Shown here in pieces: positions 42,491 to 52,673 of a stretch of 64,000 bases of DNA. The stretch is from Limibacterium fermenti. GTDB lineage: Bacteria > Bacteroidota > Bacteroidia > Bacteroidales > Dysgonomonadaceae. Both the position numbers and the translations under genes were made by a program. A model generated the notes under the pieces. The model had not been told where the DNA came from, ran no database searches, and worked only from the letters and a program-made list of their open reading frames with translations. Every line of letters starts with the position of its first letter. Positions within the stretch are counted from its first letter, which is position 1. The DNA lies in contig NZ_CP159486.1 in NCBI RefSeq assembly GCF_041902845.1, positions 3,658,001 through 3,722,000 on the forward strand. The letters are read 5' to 3'.

Positions 42491-45364
42491 ATGAAAAAAA
42501 TTTTATCTTCTTGCAAAGCGATATTCCTCATGGGGGGCCTGTTCATGTGTTGTTACGGTGGCAGCGTAAACGCTCAAAATAACGGTTTCAGCATTCAGGG
42601 AGTAGTCACGGATTCCATTGACGGGAACCCGGTTGAAATGGCGATGGTCATCATCGACGGACTCGATATCTGGGCCGTATCTGACGACCAGGGGCGATTT
42701 TCTTTTGAAAATGTGCCCGATGGGAATTATACATTTTTATTCCGGTTATTAGGATATAAGGACAAAACCGTCAGACAAACGCTTCGTTCGAATATCGACG
42801 GATGGAGGGAAAAGCTACAACCCGTAAGCCTTGCCCTGGAACAAGTAACGGTAACGGCTACGCAAGGCAAACTGGGATCATCCTCAAAAATACAGACGAC
42901 GGCCATCGAACATATTCAGCCGAAAAGTCTTACCGATATTTTTCAACTCTTACCGGGGCAGATAACCGAAAACCCGACGCTGGCCTCACCGGGACAAGTC
43001 AAGATGCGGGAGATTTCCGACAATCCCAATAGTGCATTGGGTACGCTTGTGATGGTGGACGGCGCGCCGATGTCGAACGACGCGAATATGCAAACCGTCA
43101 ACACTTCCCGATCCGGGAATTTGTCGACGGCGGCCAACACGGTCGGCCGGGGTGTAGACCTCCGGGAAATCTCAGCCGATAATATCGAAGAGGTGGAAGT
43201 TATCCGGGGAATCCCTTCTTCGGAGTACGGAAACCTTACTTCCGGCGTGGTATTGGTGAAAACGAAAATGGGCGCCCAGCCGTGGAGGGTGAAAGCCAAC
43301 ATTGATCCGAACACGAAGATAGCCTCCTTATCCAAAGGTTTCCGTTTGCCCAACCGCACCGGGACATTGAATATCTCGACAGATTATGCCCAGGCGTATA
43401 ACGATACTCGTTATAAATATCGCGGATATAAACGCTTGACGGGAACCGCCATTTATTCGAACACGTTTATGGAAAACACGAAGCCGTTGGATTTGAATTT
43501 CCGGCTTTCTTATTTCCAAACGGTTGACGAAAATAAAACGAATGCCCAATTAAATAAGCTGGAAGCCATCCGTTCGTCCAACAAAGGAATCCGTGGAGGC
43601 ATAAGCGGTAAATGGATGCTGCGCAAGTCATGGATTACGAATTTGGAATATAGCTTATCGGGGGATTACTCCTGGGCGGAAAATTATGTAAAACAGGAAC
43701 AATCGCTTACCACAGGGGTCGTCCCCTATCCCACCTCCTACGTTGACGGAGTGTTTGAAGAAAACTATCTACCGGGAGTATATTACAGTGAATACACGAC
43801 CGATGGGAAGCCGTATAATTTTTTCGCCAAGATAAAAGGGAGCCTGAACCGGCAATTCGGTAATACGGTCAATTCATTGGTAGGAGGATTCGACATGGCC
43901 GTCAACGGCAATAATGGAGAGGGCCTTCAATATGATTTGTCTACACCGCCGATGTCTACGCTCGAATCGAGTATCCGCCCCCGGGCACAAAAGGATCTGC
44001 CGGTATTACATAATTATGCTTTATTCGTCGAAGACAAGCTCATCCAACCCATAGGCAAGACCGTCCTTACCGCCCAAGCCGGCGTTCGGTTTTCACAAAT
44101 TCAGCCGGGTAACTATTCATCGGTAGAACCACGGCTAAACACTTCTTGGGAGATTCTCAATAAGGAAAATAATCACTTGTTCGACCGCCTGAGTATCAAT
44201 TTCGGATACGGTGTCTCCGCCAAAATGCCCACCTTATCTTATATTGCTCCCGATAAAGCGTATTTTGACAATATCAGCGTCAATTATTACGATCCCGACA
44301 ATTCGTCGATGGCATTGATTACCACCAAAGTCCTTGACACGACGAACCCGGAACTGAAGCCGGCCCGCAGTACGAAGAACGAGATCGGGCTTTCTTTCGA
44401 GGTTAAAAAAGTATCGGTATCGATCACCGGCTTTTACGAGAAATTGAAAGACGGGCTGACGTATTCATACGCCCCCTATCTCGCCCCTTATCGAAGATAC
44501 GCCATCCCCGCAGGAAAAGGTAAACGTCCGGAATTCGACAATGGCGAAGTATATTACTATGAAGGCGAAGACCGTTTACAAGCGGCCTCGGAGATGGATA
44601 CCGCAGTATATACTTATATGACTCCGGCAAATAATCAGACGCTCATAAAGAAGGGGTTGGAATATGTGATACAAATCGGTCAAATCAAATCCATCCGAAC
44701 ATCTTTCGTCATTGACGGAGCATGGTTGTTTGAAGAATCCTATAAGACAAGTCCGTCTTACGTCAAAAGATTCTTTTACGATAATATTAAGGGAAAGGAT
44801 GATTCGTATATCACCATCATGCCTGCGGGAGAAAAGAAAATCCGCCAACGCCTTAATACGAACATCCGTATGATTACCCATATCCCGGAACTGAAAATGA
44901 TTATATCCTTTACGCCCCAGATCATCTGGAATCAACGGGAAAAAGAGCGATGGGAAGATAAAGAGGGAAACTCCCTGGTATATTACTACAATGACAACGG
45001 AGAGAGAGTATACGATGCCTCGGCTTTTCAGGATATGGAAACAGCCCGGTATGTGGATCCCATAGGATTTATCAGCAAAAACGGACAGGAGTACGCTTGG
45101 AAACAAGAATACGAAGGGCATTCGAAATATTCCCGCTTCCGCAACACCAATACGTATTCGTATGAATATGTCGAAGAAAGCCTGCCTCCGGCTGTACAAT
45201 TCAATCTTCGTCTGACGAAAGAGTTTTCCCGCAAATTAAACATCTCTTTTATGGCGAATAATTTTTTAAAGATGAACCCGTCGCATAAAAGCAACCGGAC
45301 ATCGGAATATAAGAGAAGAAATACCGAATTCTATTTCGGTGCAGAGATTCAATATAAATTTTAA
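42491..45364 (+). CDS. TonB-dependent outer-membrane receptor
   Basis: A 957-residue receptor for energy-driven uptake across the outer membrane. A signal peptide covers ~28 residues (FMCCYGGSVNAQ at the end). A CarboxypepD_reg-like beta-sandwich (~32-115: IQGVVTDSIDGNPVEMAMV) precedes the plug (~135-260: AMVDGAPM-like LVMVDGAPMSND, EEVEVIRGIPSSEYGNLTSG) and a 22-strand barrel ending in FYFGAEIQYKF, with the C-terminal Phe needed for assembly. The ligand is unknown. It heads a four-gene set with a DUF4876-like lipoprotein, a DUF6850-like barrel and a C25-type protease. Confidence 0.93.
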   Translation: MKKILSSCKAIFLMGGLFMCCYGGSVNAQNNGFSIQGVVTDSIDGNPVEMAMVIIDGLDIWAVSDDQGRFSFENVPDGNYTFLFRLLGYKDKTVRQTLRSNIDGWREKLQPVSLALEQVTVTATQGKLGSSSKIQTTAIEHIQPKSLTDIFQLLPGQITENPTLASPGQVKMREISDNPNSALGTLVMVDGAPMSNDANMQTVNTSRSGNLSTAANTVGRGVDLREISADNIEEVEVIRGIPSSEYGNLTSGVVLVKTKMGAQPWRVKANIDPNTKIASLSKGFRLPNRTGTLNISTDYAQAYNDTRYKYRGYKRLTGTAIYSNTFMENTKPLDLNFRLSYFQTVDENKTNAQLNKLEAIRSSNKGIRGGISGKWMLRKSWITNLEYSLSGDYSWAENYVKQEQSLTTGVVPYPTSYVDGVFEENYLPGVYYSEYTTDGKPYNFFAKIKGSLNRQFGNTVNSLVGGFDMAVNGNNGEGLQYDLSTPPMSTLESSIRPRAQKDLPVLHNYALFVEDKLIQPIGKTVLTAQAGVRFSQIQPGNYSSVEPRLNTSWEILNKENNHLFDRLSINFGYGVSAKMPTLSYIAPDKAYFDNISVNYYDPDNSSMALITTKVLDTTNPELKPARSTKNEIGLSFEVKKVSVSITGFYEKLKDGLTYSYAPYLAPYRRYAIPAGKGKRPEFDNGEVYYYEGEDRLQAASEMDTAVYTYMTPANNQTLIKKGLEYVIQIGQIKSIRTSFVIDGAWLFEESYKTSPSYVKRFFYDNIKGKDDSYITIMPAGEKKIRQRLNTNIRMITHIPELKMIISFTPQIIWNQREKERWEDKEGNSLVYYYNDNGERVYDASAFQDMETARYVDPIGFISKNGQEYAWKQEYEGHSKYSRFRNTNTYSYEYVEESLPPAVQFNLRLTKEFSRKLNISFMANNFLKMNPSHKSNRTSEYKRRNTEFYFGAEIQYKF

Positions 45365-45391
45365 AACAATAAATTAGATAGATAATAGAAT

Positions 45392-46660
45392 ATGAAAAGA
45401 ATCGTAAGTAATAATCAACAATCAAAAGGAACGGCATTCCGTTACGGATGGCGCGTTCTTCCGCTTATTTTTGCGGCATTCCTATTGCTTTTCTCTTCCT
45501 GCGAAAAGGATGAAGAAGCGGTGAAATATACTGTCAACGTTACTGTTCAATATCCTTCGGGATATTCCGAAAGTAATCTTTCCGATATTGAAGTGAAAGC
45601 TACTAATACCCAAACGGGAACAACGACATCGGCGAAAACCGACGCCAAAGGAGTTGCAACATTTTCGCTTGTGTCAGGGGTTTACTCTTTCAACGCCGTA
45701 TTCGAAACCGAAGAATTCGCATTTAACGGATTAGTAGAAAATACAACGATTGCGGAGGATAAAGCCGTTACCCTTTCACTCCATGCAACTTCTCTATCCG
45801 GAGGATTAGTTTTTAAAGAAATTTACTACTCCGGCACTCTTACTGAAGGAGGAAAATCTTACTTCTCCGACCAGTTCATTGAAATCTATAACAACTCCGA
45901 TGAAGTGATTTATTTGGATAACATTGGTTTTGGCGCATTAGATCCTCTGGCAGCGGGGAAAACACCTTCGGAATGGATCGGTGAGGATGGAAAATTACCC
46001 GATCCCATGCCTTTAGGTAATTATAGTTTTTATTTTAAAGGTTCCGGTCAAGATCATCCGCTTCAACCACGAACAAGCATCGTTATCGCACAAGACGGGA
46101 TCGATCATAAAACCGACCCGGCAGGTAATCCGAATTCTCCGGTCAATTTGGGAAATGCCGATTGGGAATTGTATGTCGGAAAGATTAATGGAGGAAAAGA
46201 TGCCGATGCTGCCGGCGTTCCTAATTTAGAGGTATTATATACCTCTTCTACATCTGCAAATGATGCATTGTATTCGGTATTCGGATCTGCCATGGTACTC
46301 TTCAAGTTTCCTGAAAATATTGACCCCGCAGCCTATGCCGCTGACGCAGCACATCTTTCCACCAAGCCGGGAAGTTCATACAAAACAGAATATTTGCTGA
46401 TACCAAAGGAATATATTATTGAGGCGGTCGAATGTATCCATCATGAACCCGACAGACATAATAAGCGACTTTTCACCGAATTGGATGCAGGCTTTACATT
46501 TATCAGCACAGGGTCTTACTCCGGCAAAAGCGTGCGCCGAAAAGCAAAGCAGATCATCGACGGGAAAGTGATCTATAAAGATACGAATAACTCGACGGAA
46601 GACTTCTTGAAAGATCAAACACCGACTCCGGGTGTCCATCCGACAACGGTCGATCAATAA
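45392..46660 (+). CDS. DUF4876-like surface lipoprotein
   Basis: A 422-residue exported protein. A long signal peptide ends at LLLFSSCEKDEE, a lipobox followed by acidic residues, a pattern known to send Bacteroidota lipoproteins to the cell surface. Residues ~45-130 form a carboxypeptidase-regulatory-like beta domain (YTVNVTVQYPSGYSES). The rest, including FKEIYYSGT and FIEIYNNSDEVIYLDNIGFG, resembles a lamin-tail-like fold and matches DUF4876 as I recall it. It starts 27 bases after the TonB receptor and probably serves it as a surface partner. The ligand is unknown. Confidence 0.75.
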   Translation: MKRIVSNNQQSKGTAFRYGWRVLPLIFAAFLLLFSSCEKDEEAVKYTVNVTVQYPSGYSESNLSDIEVKATNTQTGTTTSAKTDAKGVATFSLVSGVYSFNAVFETEEFAFNGLVENTTIAEDKAVTLSLHATSLSGGLVFKEIYYSGTLTEGGKSYFSDQFIEIYNNSDEVIYLDNIGFGALDPLAAGKTPSEWIGEDGKLPDPMPLGNYSFYFKGSGQDHPLQPRTSIVIAQDGIDHKTDPAGNPNSPVNLGNADWELYVGKINGGKDADAAGVPNLEVLYTSSTSANDALYSVFGSAMVLFKFPENIDPAAYAADAAHLSTKPGSSYKTEYLLIPKEYIIEAVECIHHEPDRHNKRLFTELDAGFTFISTGSYSGKSVRRKAKQIIDGKVIYKDTNNSTEDFLKDQTPTPGVHPTTVDQ

Positions 46661-46675
46661 AAGACAAACCGATTA

Positions 46676-48226
46676 ATGAAATCGATATTCAGAAAAGGGA
46701 TTTTTCTAGGATTGATGATCCTTCTCTCGGCCGCGGGAGGATACGCTCAAACAGACAGCGTATCCTTTCCGGCTGATTATTCCTTGCTGCCGCGGCAACA
46801 CGTTTGGCTACGGGTGCAAAATCCGGTCGCATTCCTCGGAATCGGAGGCGTCATGGATTTACAGGCCGCGTATGGAGCCACTTCCGGTTCTTACAAGCAT
46901 CTTACCGAAGCCGAGAACGTGAACGGGGGAAAAGTATCGGTGGAAGGATTCAAGCAGGTCGGACGAATTCATTTTTTCGGACATTTTTCCTATGGCATTT
47001 CCTCGCTGAAAGGACAAAAATGGAAAGATGTGTTGATGCCTTCACCGGGTAATCCTTACCTGCTGGCAGACAGCATCGGGGGAGATTACACGAACGAAGG
47101 GTTCGATATCCGGGCAGGCATGGCGGCGCCGCTAAACGAGAAAATCAGCGTGGGAGTCTCCGCTACCTATCAGGGCGGAACGTCTTCGGACGAGAATGAT
47201 CCGCGCCCGCTGATCGACGCCGCCCGATACTCCATCCGGCCGGGTATTGTGTACCGCTTTTCGCGCTGGTCGATCGGGGCGGACGTGGGTGTCGAAGGAT
47301 ATGCCGAAAGCATCGCGATCGAATCGTACCAGACGTCTTCCTATTTTACTTTTTTCCAATTTCAAGGATTGGGGAATTATTATCCCGACTCGGGAAACGC
47401 TCATTCGCGCCGGTACAACGGGCACGGAATCAGTGGACATATTCAACTCGGCTGGAAGAAAGAAGCTTTTGAAAACATCTTTCAGTTAGGCTATAAAAAT
47501 ATCTTCGAAAAATCGGAAGACGGCAGTGTCGCAAGCCCGTTCAAATCGGGCGATTATAAAGAACAAGCCTATTCTGTCTCTGATATCTTTACAGCCCGTA
47601 TTCACGATGTAATCCATACAGGAACATTCTCATTCGACTATATACCTTCGAAAGGGATTTGGTACGATCAAAAGCCCACGACCAATGCCAACGGCCAACG
47701 CGTTTGGGAGATTTTCAATCAATCGGTTCAATACCGCCAGCATACCCTCCGTGCGGGAGCGTATTACGATGTCTTAAAGGAAAAAGACGGTTTTGCCGAT
47801 TATTCGCTCGGAGGAAATATCGTTTTCGAACAACAGAAAACCTCCCTTCTGCCCGACATGAAACTGCAAAAATTTTCCAACCTTTTCGCTTCGGTTGAAG
47901 GAGGAAAGACCTTCCTGTTGGGAAACCGGTTACGATTGGGCTTGAACGCGCAGGCAGGATATCGCAAGAATCTTTCGACGAAAACCGATTTCGAAGGAAT
48001 CATCCTCGCTGATAAATGGTCTTATCCCGTCAGCGAATATTTAACGGCGGACTATTTGACAGGAGAAGTAGCCGCAAAACTCTCCAAGCAGGTATTATTG
48101 GGGCGGTTGCCTTCGACCCTGTACATAGCGGCAAAGGCGGATTATACAAAGGCGACGCTGCAAACATCCCATTTCGACCATCCCCACCGGATAAGCATTT
48201 CCGCAACCGTGGGATGCACATTTTAG
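46676..48226 (+). CDS. DUF6850-like outer-membrane barrel protein
   Basis: A 516-residue protein with a signal peptide ending at SAAGGYAQT and alternating beta-strand sequence to a C-terminal ISISATVGCTF (terminal Phe). The strand pattern and length suggest a 14-16-strand outer-membrane barrel. It matches the DUF6850 family as I recall it, which accompanies DUF4876 proteins. The spacing (15 bases before, 11 bases after) places it in the same transcript as the receptor, lipoprotein and protease. Function unknown. Confidence 0.72.
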   Translation: MKSIFRKGIFLGLMILLSAAGGYAQTDSVSFPADYSLLPRQHVWLRVQNPVAFLGIGGVMDLQAAYGATSGSYKHLTEAENVNGGKVSVEGFKQVGRIHFFGHFSYGISSLKGQKWKDVLMPSPGNPYLLADSIGGDYTNEGFDIRAGMAAPLNEKISVGVSATYQGGTSSDENDPRPLIDAARYSIRPGIVYRFSRWSIGADVGVEGYAESIAIESYQTSSYFTFFQFQGLGNYYPDSGNAHSRRYNGHGISGHIQLGWKKEAFENIFQLGYKNIFEKSEDGSVASPFKSGDYKEQAYSVSDIFTARIHDVIHTGTFSFDYIPSKGIWYDQKPTTNANGQRVWEIFNQSVQYRQHTLRAGAYYDVLKEKDGFADYSLGGNIVFEQQKTSLLPDMKLQKFSNLFASVEGGKTFLLGNRLRLGLNAQAGYRKNLSTKTDFEGIILADKWSYPVSEYLTADYLTGEVAAKLSKQVLLGRLPSTLYIAAKADYTKATLQTSHFDHPHRISISATVGCTF

Positions 48227-48237
48227 AATAATTTATT

Positions 48238-50418
48238 ATGAAGTATAAAATACTGATTCTCTCTCTGCTCTTCTTTGCCGTATCTTTACAGGCAAAGAAT
48301 CTGTCGCACGGATTTGCCATCGTCATCGACAGCGCAAGCTATGCACAAGCGCAACAAGAAGTCACCCGCTATGCCCGATCTATCGAAGCGGACGGGTTAA
48401 AAACCTATTTGGTGGTCGACCGGTGGCACCAACCGGACTCCATCAAACAGGAACTGAAACGACTGTACGAATTAAAGAAAAGCCCCATAGAAGGCGCCGT
48501 CTTTATCGGCGACATCCCTATCGTCATGGTAAGGGATGCCCAACACCTGACCTCGGCTTTCAAGATGAATCAGAAACGAAACTGGCAGCAATCGAGTATT
48601 GCTTCCGACCGATTCTATGACGACTTCGATCTCTCTTTCGATTTTCTCAAACAAGATTCCGTCAAGACGCTCTTTTTCTATTATTCGTTGCGCCCCGATT
48701 CGAAACAGTCTATCCACTCCGACATCTATACGGCGCGTATCAAACCGTTGGAAAAAGGCAAAAAAGACAAATACGCCCAATTGCGCGATTACCTGACAAA
48801 AGTAGTGACGGTGAAATCGGCGGAAAAGGATAATCGTATCGATCAGCTTACCGTTTCGCGCGGCCACGGATATAATTCCGAATCGAGGGTGGCCTGGTCG
48901 GGAGAACAACTGGCTCTCAGGGAACAGTTCCCGTCTTTATTCAATCCCGGAAGCTTCGTAAAGTTCACGGATTTTGATTCCTATTGGCCCATGAAACCCT
49001 ACTGGTTGAATGAGATCATGCGCCCCGATCTCGATGTCATGCTCTTCCACCATCACGGTTCGAATGATTTGCAGTATGTAAACGGGTATAAGGAAGGCAG
49101 CGATGTGAATACATCGATAGACAATATCAAACAGTTCCTTCGCAGTAAAATATCCTCGGCAGTCAATAAGGGGAAAGATAAAGAAGAAACAATCGCTTAC
49201 TATATGTCGTCGCTGGGTGTTCCGCGCGAATGGTGCGAAGAAGCCTTCGATCCGGAACTCCAACAAAAGGATTCGCTCCTGAACGCTTCGCTCGATATTA
49301 CAGTGCAAGACTTATTGTCCATAACGCCCAATGCACGCTTCGTGATGTTCGACGCATGTTATAACGGTTCGTTTTATGAAGATGAATATATTGCCGGAGC
49401 TTATTTGTTCAACGACGGCAAAACTATCGTTACGCAAGGCAACACCGTGAATACCATTCAGGATAAATGGCCGGATGAATTTCTGGGATTGCTGCCCCAC
49501 GGACTGCGGGTGGGACAATGGGGAAAATACACCCATTATCTGGAGACGCATATTCTCGGAGATCCCACCTTCCGGTTTGCCAAGAACACGACCGAAGCGA
49601 TCGATATCAACGAGGCGCTTACGACCCACCGGAACGATATCCGTTTCTGGAAAAAAGCGTTGGAATCTCCTTCCGTCGATATACAGGCTATCGCTTTACG
49701 AATGCTGTATGATAATGACTATCCGGAAATCAGCGAACTCCTGAAAAAAACGTTCTTCGACTCCTCGAGTATGATCGTTCGCCTCGAATGCGCGACGCTT
49801 TTATCGCAAATCGATGACGATGCGTTTGTGGATGTATTGGAAGCTGCTTCGGCGGACAGTTATGAGTTAACAAAGCGTTTCGCTTTCGAATGGATCGCCA
49901 AAAACGGATCGGAACGCTTATTGCCGGTGGTGGCTAAAGCCATACTCAACGACAATACCTCGAAGCGAATCGCTTTCAAGATATCCTCCGGCTTGCGCAT
50001 GCAGAATCTCGATAAACTGGAAAGCGAATTGATCAAACAGGCCGAAGGGCGACCCTTCTATTCCCGTGAAATGCTGGATAAGGCCCTCGAATCCATCCGT
50101 TCGGCTAACAAAAGCAAACAACAAGATATGGCGCTTATCACCGATAAATCGGCCAAACTAAAAGAACGGATATCGGAGGTATCACGATTCCGGAACCATC
50201 CCGCTTCGGACGAAGCAGACCTTTTACTGACCGTCCTCCGCGACCGTACGGATGACGCAGAACTGCGGAAAACGGCTGCGGAAGCCCTCGGATGGTTTAC
50301 TTATTCTTACCGCAAAGAATATCTTCTTGAACAATTAGCTCAAATTCTTCCTTCGGAGACAGACGCGGCGATTCAGAATGAAGTGAAAAAGACCATCAAT
50401 CGGCTGTCGGGGAAATAG
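48238..50418 (+). CDS. C25/gingipain-like cysteine peptidase with HEAT-like C-terminus
   Basis: A 726-residue exported protein. The signal peptide is LLFFAVSLQAKN. Residues ~20-440 resemble the gingipain (C25) caspase-like fold: YLVVDRWHQPDSIKQEL, GAVFIGDIPIVMV, the catalytic His in MLFHHHGSND and Cys in VMFDACYNGSFYEDE, then TQGNTVNTIQDKWPDEFLG and HILGDPTFRF. Residues ~450-720 are helical repeats (HEAT-like: IQAIALRMLYDNDYPEI). There is no sign of the C-terminal type IX secretion domain, so it may stay periplasmic. As last gene of the four-gene locus it may process material imported by the receptor; that is inference. Confidence 0.82.
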   Translation: MKYKILILSLLFFAVSLQAKNLSHGFAIVIDSASYAQAQQEVTRYARSIEADGLKTYLVVDRWHQPDSIKQELKRLYELKKSPIEGAVFIGDIPIVMVRDAQHLTSAFKMNQKRNWQQSSIASDRFYDDFDLSFDFLKQDSVKTLFFYYSLRPDSKQSIHSDIYTARIKPLEKGKKDKYAQLRDYLTKVVTVKSAEKDNRIDQLTVSRGHGYNSESRVAWSGEQLALREQFPSLFNPGSFVKFTDFDSYWPMKPYWLNEIMRPDLDVMLFHHHGSNDLQYVNGYKEGSDVNTSIDNIKQFLRSKISSAVNKGKDKEETIAYYMSSLGVPREWCEEAFDPELQQKDSLLNASLDITVQDLLSITPNARFVMFDACYNGSFYEDEYIAGAYLFNDGKTIVTQGNTVNTIQDKWPDEFLGLLPHGLRVGQWGKYTHYLETHILGDPTFRFAKNTTEAIDINEALTTHRNDIRFWKKALESPSVDIQAIALRMLYDNDYPEISELLKKTFFDSSSMIVRLECATLLSQIDDDAFVDVLEAASADSYELTKRFAFEWIAKNGSERLLPVVAKAILNDNTSKRIAFKISSGLRMQNLDKLESELIKQAEGRPFYSREMLDKALESIRSANKSKQQDMALITDKSAKLKERISEVSRFRNHPASDEADLLLTVLRDRTDDAELRKTAAEALGWFTYSYRKEYLLEQLAQILPSETDAAIQNEVKKTINRLSGK

Positions 50419-50503
50419 ATAAAATTAAGAGGATGTCTCACAAGTTGTCATTAAAAGAGTGTGAGTAACAGGTTGTAACTTGAAAAATTTACACATCGGA
50501 AGT

Positions 50504-50990
50504 AGAATCATTTCTGTTTTTACTTTTGATACACCCTCGATGATAATGCTTTATCGAGATTCTCTTTCAATACCGATAAAAATTCCTGTGTATTGAGATA
50601 CTTGTCCCTCGACAGCGAACCGGGATAAGCCAACAGGGCGAGATCTTTCGTCATTTGCCCGTTTTCGACCGTTTCCACACACACTCTTTCGAGTGTTTCA
50701 CAGAAATGAATCAATGCCTGGTTATCATCGAGCTTGCCGCGATGCGCCAACCCCCGCGTCCAAGCGAAAATCGAGGCAATGGGATTGGTAGAGGTCTCTT
50801 CCCCGCGTTGATGAAGGCGGTAATGGCGCGTGACCGTCCCATGCGCAGCTTCGGCTTCCACGGTCTTGCCGTCGGGCGTCACCAACACCGACGACATCAT
50901 TCCCAACGACCCGAAGCCCTGGGCGACCGTATCGGACTGCACATCGCCGTCGTAGTTCTTGCACGCCCACACGAACCCGCCATTCCATTT
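50504..50990. repeat. 487-bp direct repeat, left copy (icd 3' fragment)
   Basis: A 487-bp copy of 52674-53160, identical wherever compared, including the full translated icd tail. It contains the last ~150 codons of icd, reading on the minus strand from the IS edge to the stop at 50520. It has no start of its own and is a non-functional fragment. The repeat starts and ends exactly at the outer and inner edges expected for a target-site duplication made by the IS at 50991-52673. Confidence 0.93.
50520..50990 (-). pseudogene. icd 3' fragment left by the IS1634-type insertion
   Basis: Encodes the C-terminal part of isocitrate dehydrogenase from KWNGGFVWACKNYDGD through EAAHGTVTRHYRLHQ to the stop, identical to the end of the intact icd. 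It has lost its 5' two-thirds and starts inside the IS inverted repeat. It is transcribed, if at all, only by read-through. Confidence 0.92.
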
Positions 50991-51013
50991 CCTGACTTCG
51001 ACAATGCGACACC

Positions 51014-52558
51014 CTAACCGATTTTCCAGAAATCAGGGTCGAACAATCGGGCGATAGACTTGTGCCGAGCTGTCAGCAGCATGGTTTTGGTAAGCGTTTC
51101 GCCACTGAGTGGCAACCTGATTTTCAAGGTAGTAATTGTTTTGGAAATATTCAAAACTTTATCCACACTCAAGCCTATATTGTTGTTTTTCAATATTCGT
51201 TCCAATTCCTTATAAACCTTGTATGCCACGAAACAGAGGCAAACATGCGCCTCTATCCGTTCATGGGTAAAGTGAAACATTGGTCGTAACTCAATTTTGC
51301 CCTTAGTTACCCTAAACGCGTTTTCAACCTGCCACAGCCCGCTGTATTGCTCGTAAACTTCTTTTGCAGGCAGGTCTGTGTTGGTGATGTAACCTTTCAA
51401 ACCGTCCCATTTCTCGTCTTCGATGATTTTCTCTTGATTGATTGAAACTTTTACATTATCAGATATTTCCAAAAACTTGTTATAACCGCGCTTGTTGATG
51501 TTTTCTTTGGTAAGCTGTCCGCTTTTACAGGCTGATTTCAAGCGTTTTATTCCCTTTTCGCGGTTATATTTATCTTTCTTTGCCCGTTTGTCGGTATAAC
51601 CCACAACCAAGCGTGATTGGGCCAACTTGACAAGTTCATGAAATAGTCCGTCCTGCTTTTTCAACGATAAAATCCATTGCTTGATTTCTTCGTTTTCATT
51701 CTTTATCCTTGCCCCGATAATGTATTTGTAGCCGCCTGATTCTAAAAGAGAGATATTGCTTTTATTCATCAATCCCGAATCGGCTACAACCACAAAATCT
51801 TCCAAATCGAAGCGTTTCACAAAATCTTCTACGATTGGAATCATTGTTCGTCCTTCGTATTGAGAACCATTGAAAATCGAGTAACTCAACGGATAGCCGC
51901 CTTTACTGACCAACAAACCTAAAACAATCTGCGGTTGGGCGTGTTTACCGTCTTTGGAAAAGCCCCTTTCCCGCAAGTCGTCGCTCTCATCCGTTTCAAA
52001 ATAGAGCGTGGTTACGTCGTAAAACACAAGCCCAATGGCACCTCCTAAAATCTTTTTAGTGTGCGCTACACTGATTCTTTGCACCTTATCCTGCTGTGTG
52101 TTGTATAATTTGTCAAGATACCTGTAAATCTTGTGCAATTCAATATCTTCGTCAAAATAAGACTGAAGATAATCAACCGTACCTGCCTTACTTGAAGGCT
52201 GACACAGTCGTGCTATAACCAAATGCTTCAATATCTCATCATCTATGGAGTCAAAACCAATAAGTTTGAAAACCTGATTCAGTATCAGTTGAGTTCCATT
52301 AAGCAAGATGTTTTCAATATTACTCAAAAGATGTTCGGTAACTTGTTTTTCCTCTTCTTTTCGTTGCGCTTCCCGGAACATATCACGCACGCCAACTTGC
52401 TTGGAAATCCATTTTTTGCCCGATTGATAAAACATCTCAATTTCTTTTTCATCAGAACTGGTACCGATTGTTTTCAAATAACGGATTTTGCCGGTGCTTT
52501 TATCAACGATAACAACACTGGTACTGCCCGACCTGTTTCGTTTTTTGCGTACATACAT
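51014..52558 (-). CDS. IS1634-family transposase
   Basis: A 514-residue DDE transposase of the IS4 superfamily, IS1634 group. First Asp in FYDVTTLYFETDE, second in VVADSGLMNKSNI, and the Glu in the YxxLWQVENAFRVTKGKIEL segment (YREKLE-like motif). The N-terminal ~150 residues are DNA-binding (STGKIRYLKTIGTSSDEKE). The length and the order of motifs fit the family, and there are no frameshifts, so it may be active. A perfect 10-bp hairpin lies just upstream (52584-52609). Confidence 0.93.
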   Translation of the reverse strand: MYVRKKRNRSGSTSVVIVDKSTGKIRYLKTIGTSSDEKEIEMFYQSGKKWISKQVGVRDMFREAQRKEEEKQVTEHLLSNIENILLNGTQLILNQVFKLIGFDSIDDEILKHLVIARLCQPSSKAGTVDYLQSYFDEDIELHKIYRYLDKLYNTQQDKVQRISVAHTKKILGGAIGLVFYDVTTLYFETDESDDLRERGFSKDGKHAQPQIVLGLLVSKGGYPLSYSIFNGSQYEGRTMIPIVEDFVKRFDLEDFVVVADSGLMNKSNISLLESGGYKYIIGARIKNENEEIKQWILSLKKQDGLFHELVKLAQSRLVVGYTDKRAKKDKYNREKGIKRLKSACKSGQLTKENINKRGYNKFLEISDNVKVSINQEKIIEDEKWDGLKGYITNTDLPAKEVYEQYSGLWQVENAFRVTKGKIELRPMFHFTHERIEAHVCLCFVAYKVYKELERILKNNNIGLSVDKVLNISKTITTLKIRLPLSGETLTKTMLLTARHKSIARLFDPDFWKIG

Positions 52559-52583
52559 ACCGCAAAATTAGGACTTTTCTTGC

Positions 52584-52609
52584 TTGCGACACCCATTTTG
52601 GTGTCGCAA
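52584..52609. promoter_or_regulatory. Perfect hairpin upstream of the transposase
   Basis: TTGCGACACC and GGTGTCGCAA arms with a 6-base loop, 26 bases before the transposase start. The word TGCGACACC recurs near the other end (51005-51013), so it may be a transposase-binding site. It could also block read-through transcription into the transposase. Confidence 0.6.
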
Positions 52610-52673
52610 AATACGCAAATATATAAATATGAGATGGTTATAAAAAGAGAGTTTTAAAAGTGTCGAAGTCAGG

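Larger units (their letters stand above)
50991..52673 (-). mobile_element. IS1634-family insertion sequence
   Basis: A 1,683-bp element bounded by perfect 13-bp inverted repeats CCTGACTTCGACA (50991-51003 and, reversed, 52661-52673). A subterminal word TGCGACACC occurs near both ends. It carries one transposase gene. The flanks are a 487-bp direct repeat, in keeping with the long and variable target duplications described for IS1634 and IS1549. The element interrupts the region after icd but leaves a full icd copy. Confidence 0.92.

Noticed and set aside
50419..50503. Remnant IS end (GAGGATGTCTCACAAG-like)
   Set aside because: It resembles the ends of some IS elements, but no partner end or duplication is visible in the window.
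50520..50972. A second functional isocitrate dehydrogenase gene
   Set aside because: It lacks the N-terminal two-thirds and is an exact copy of the 3' end of icd, created with the IS insertion.
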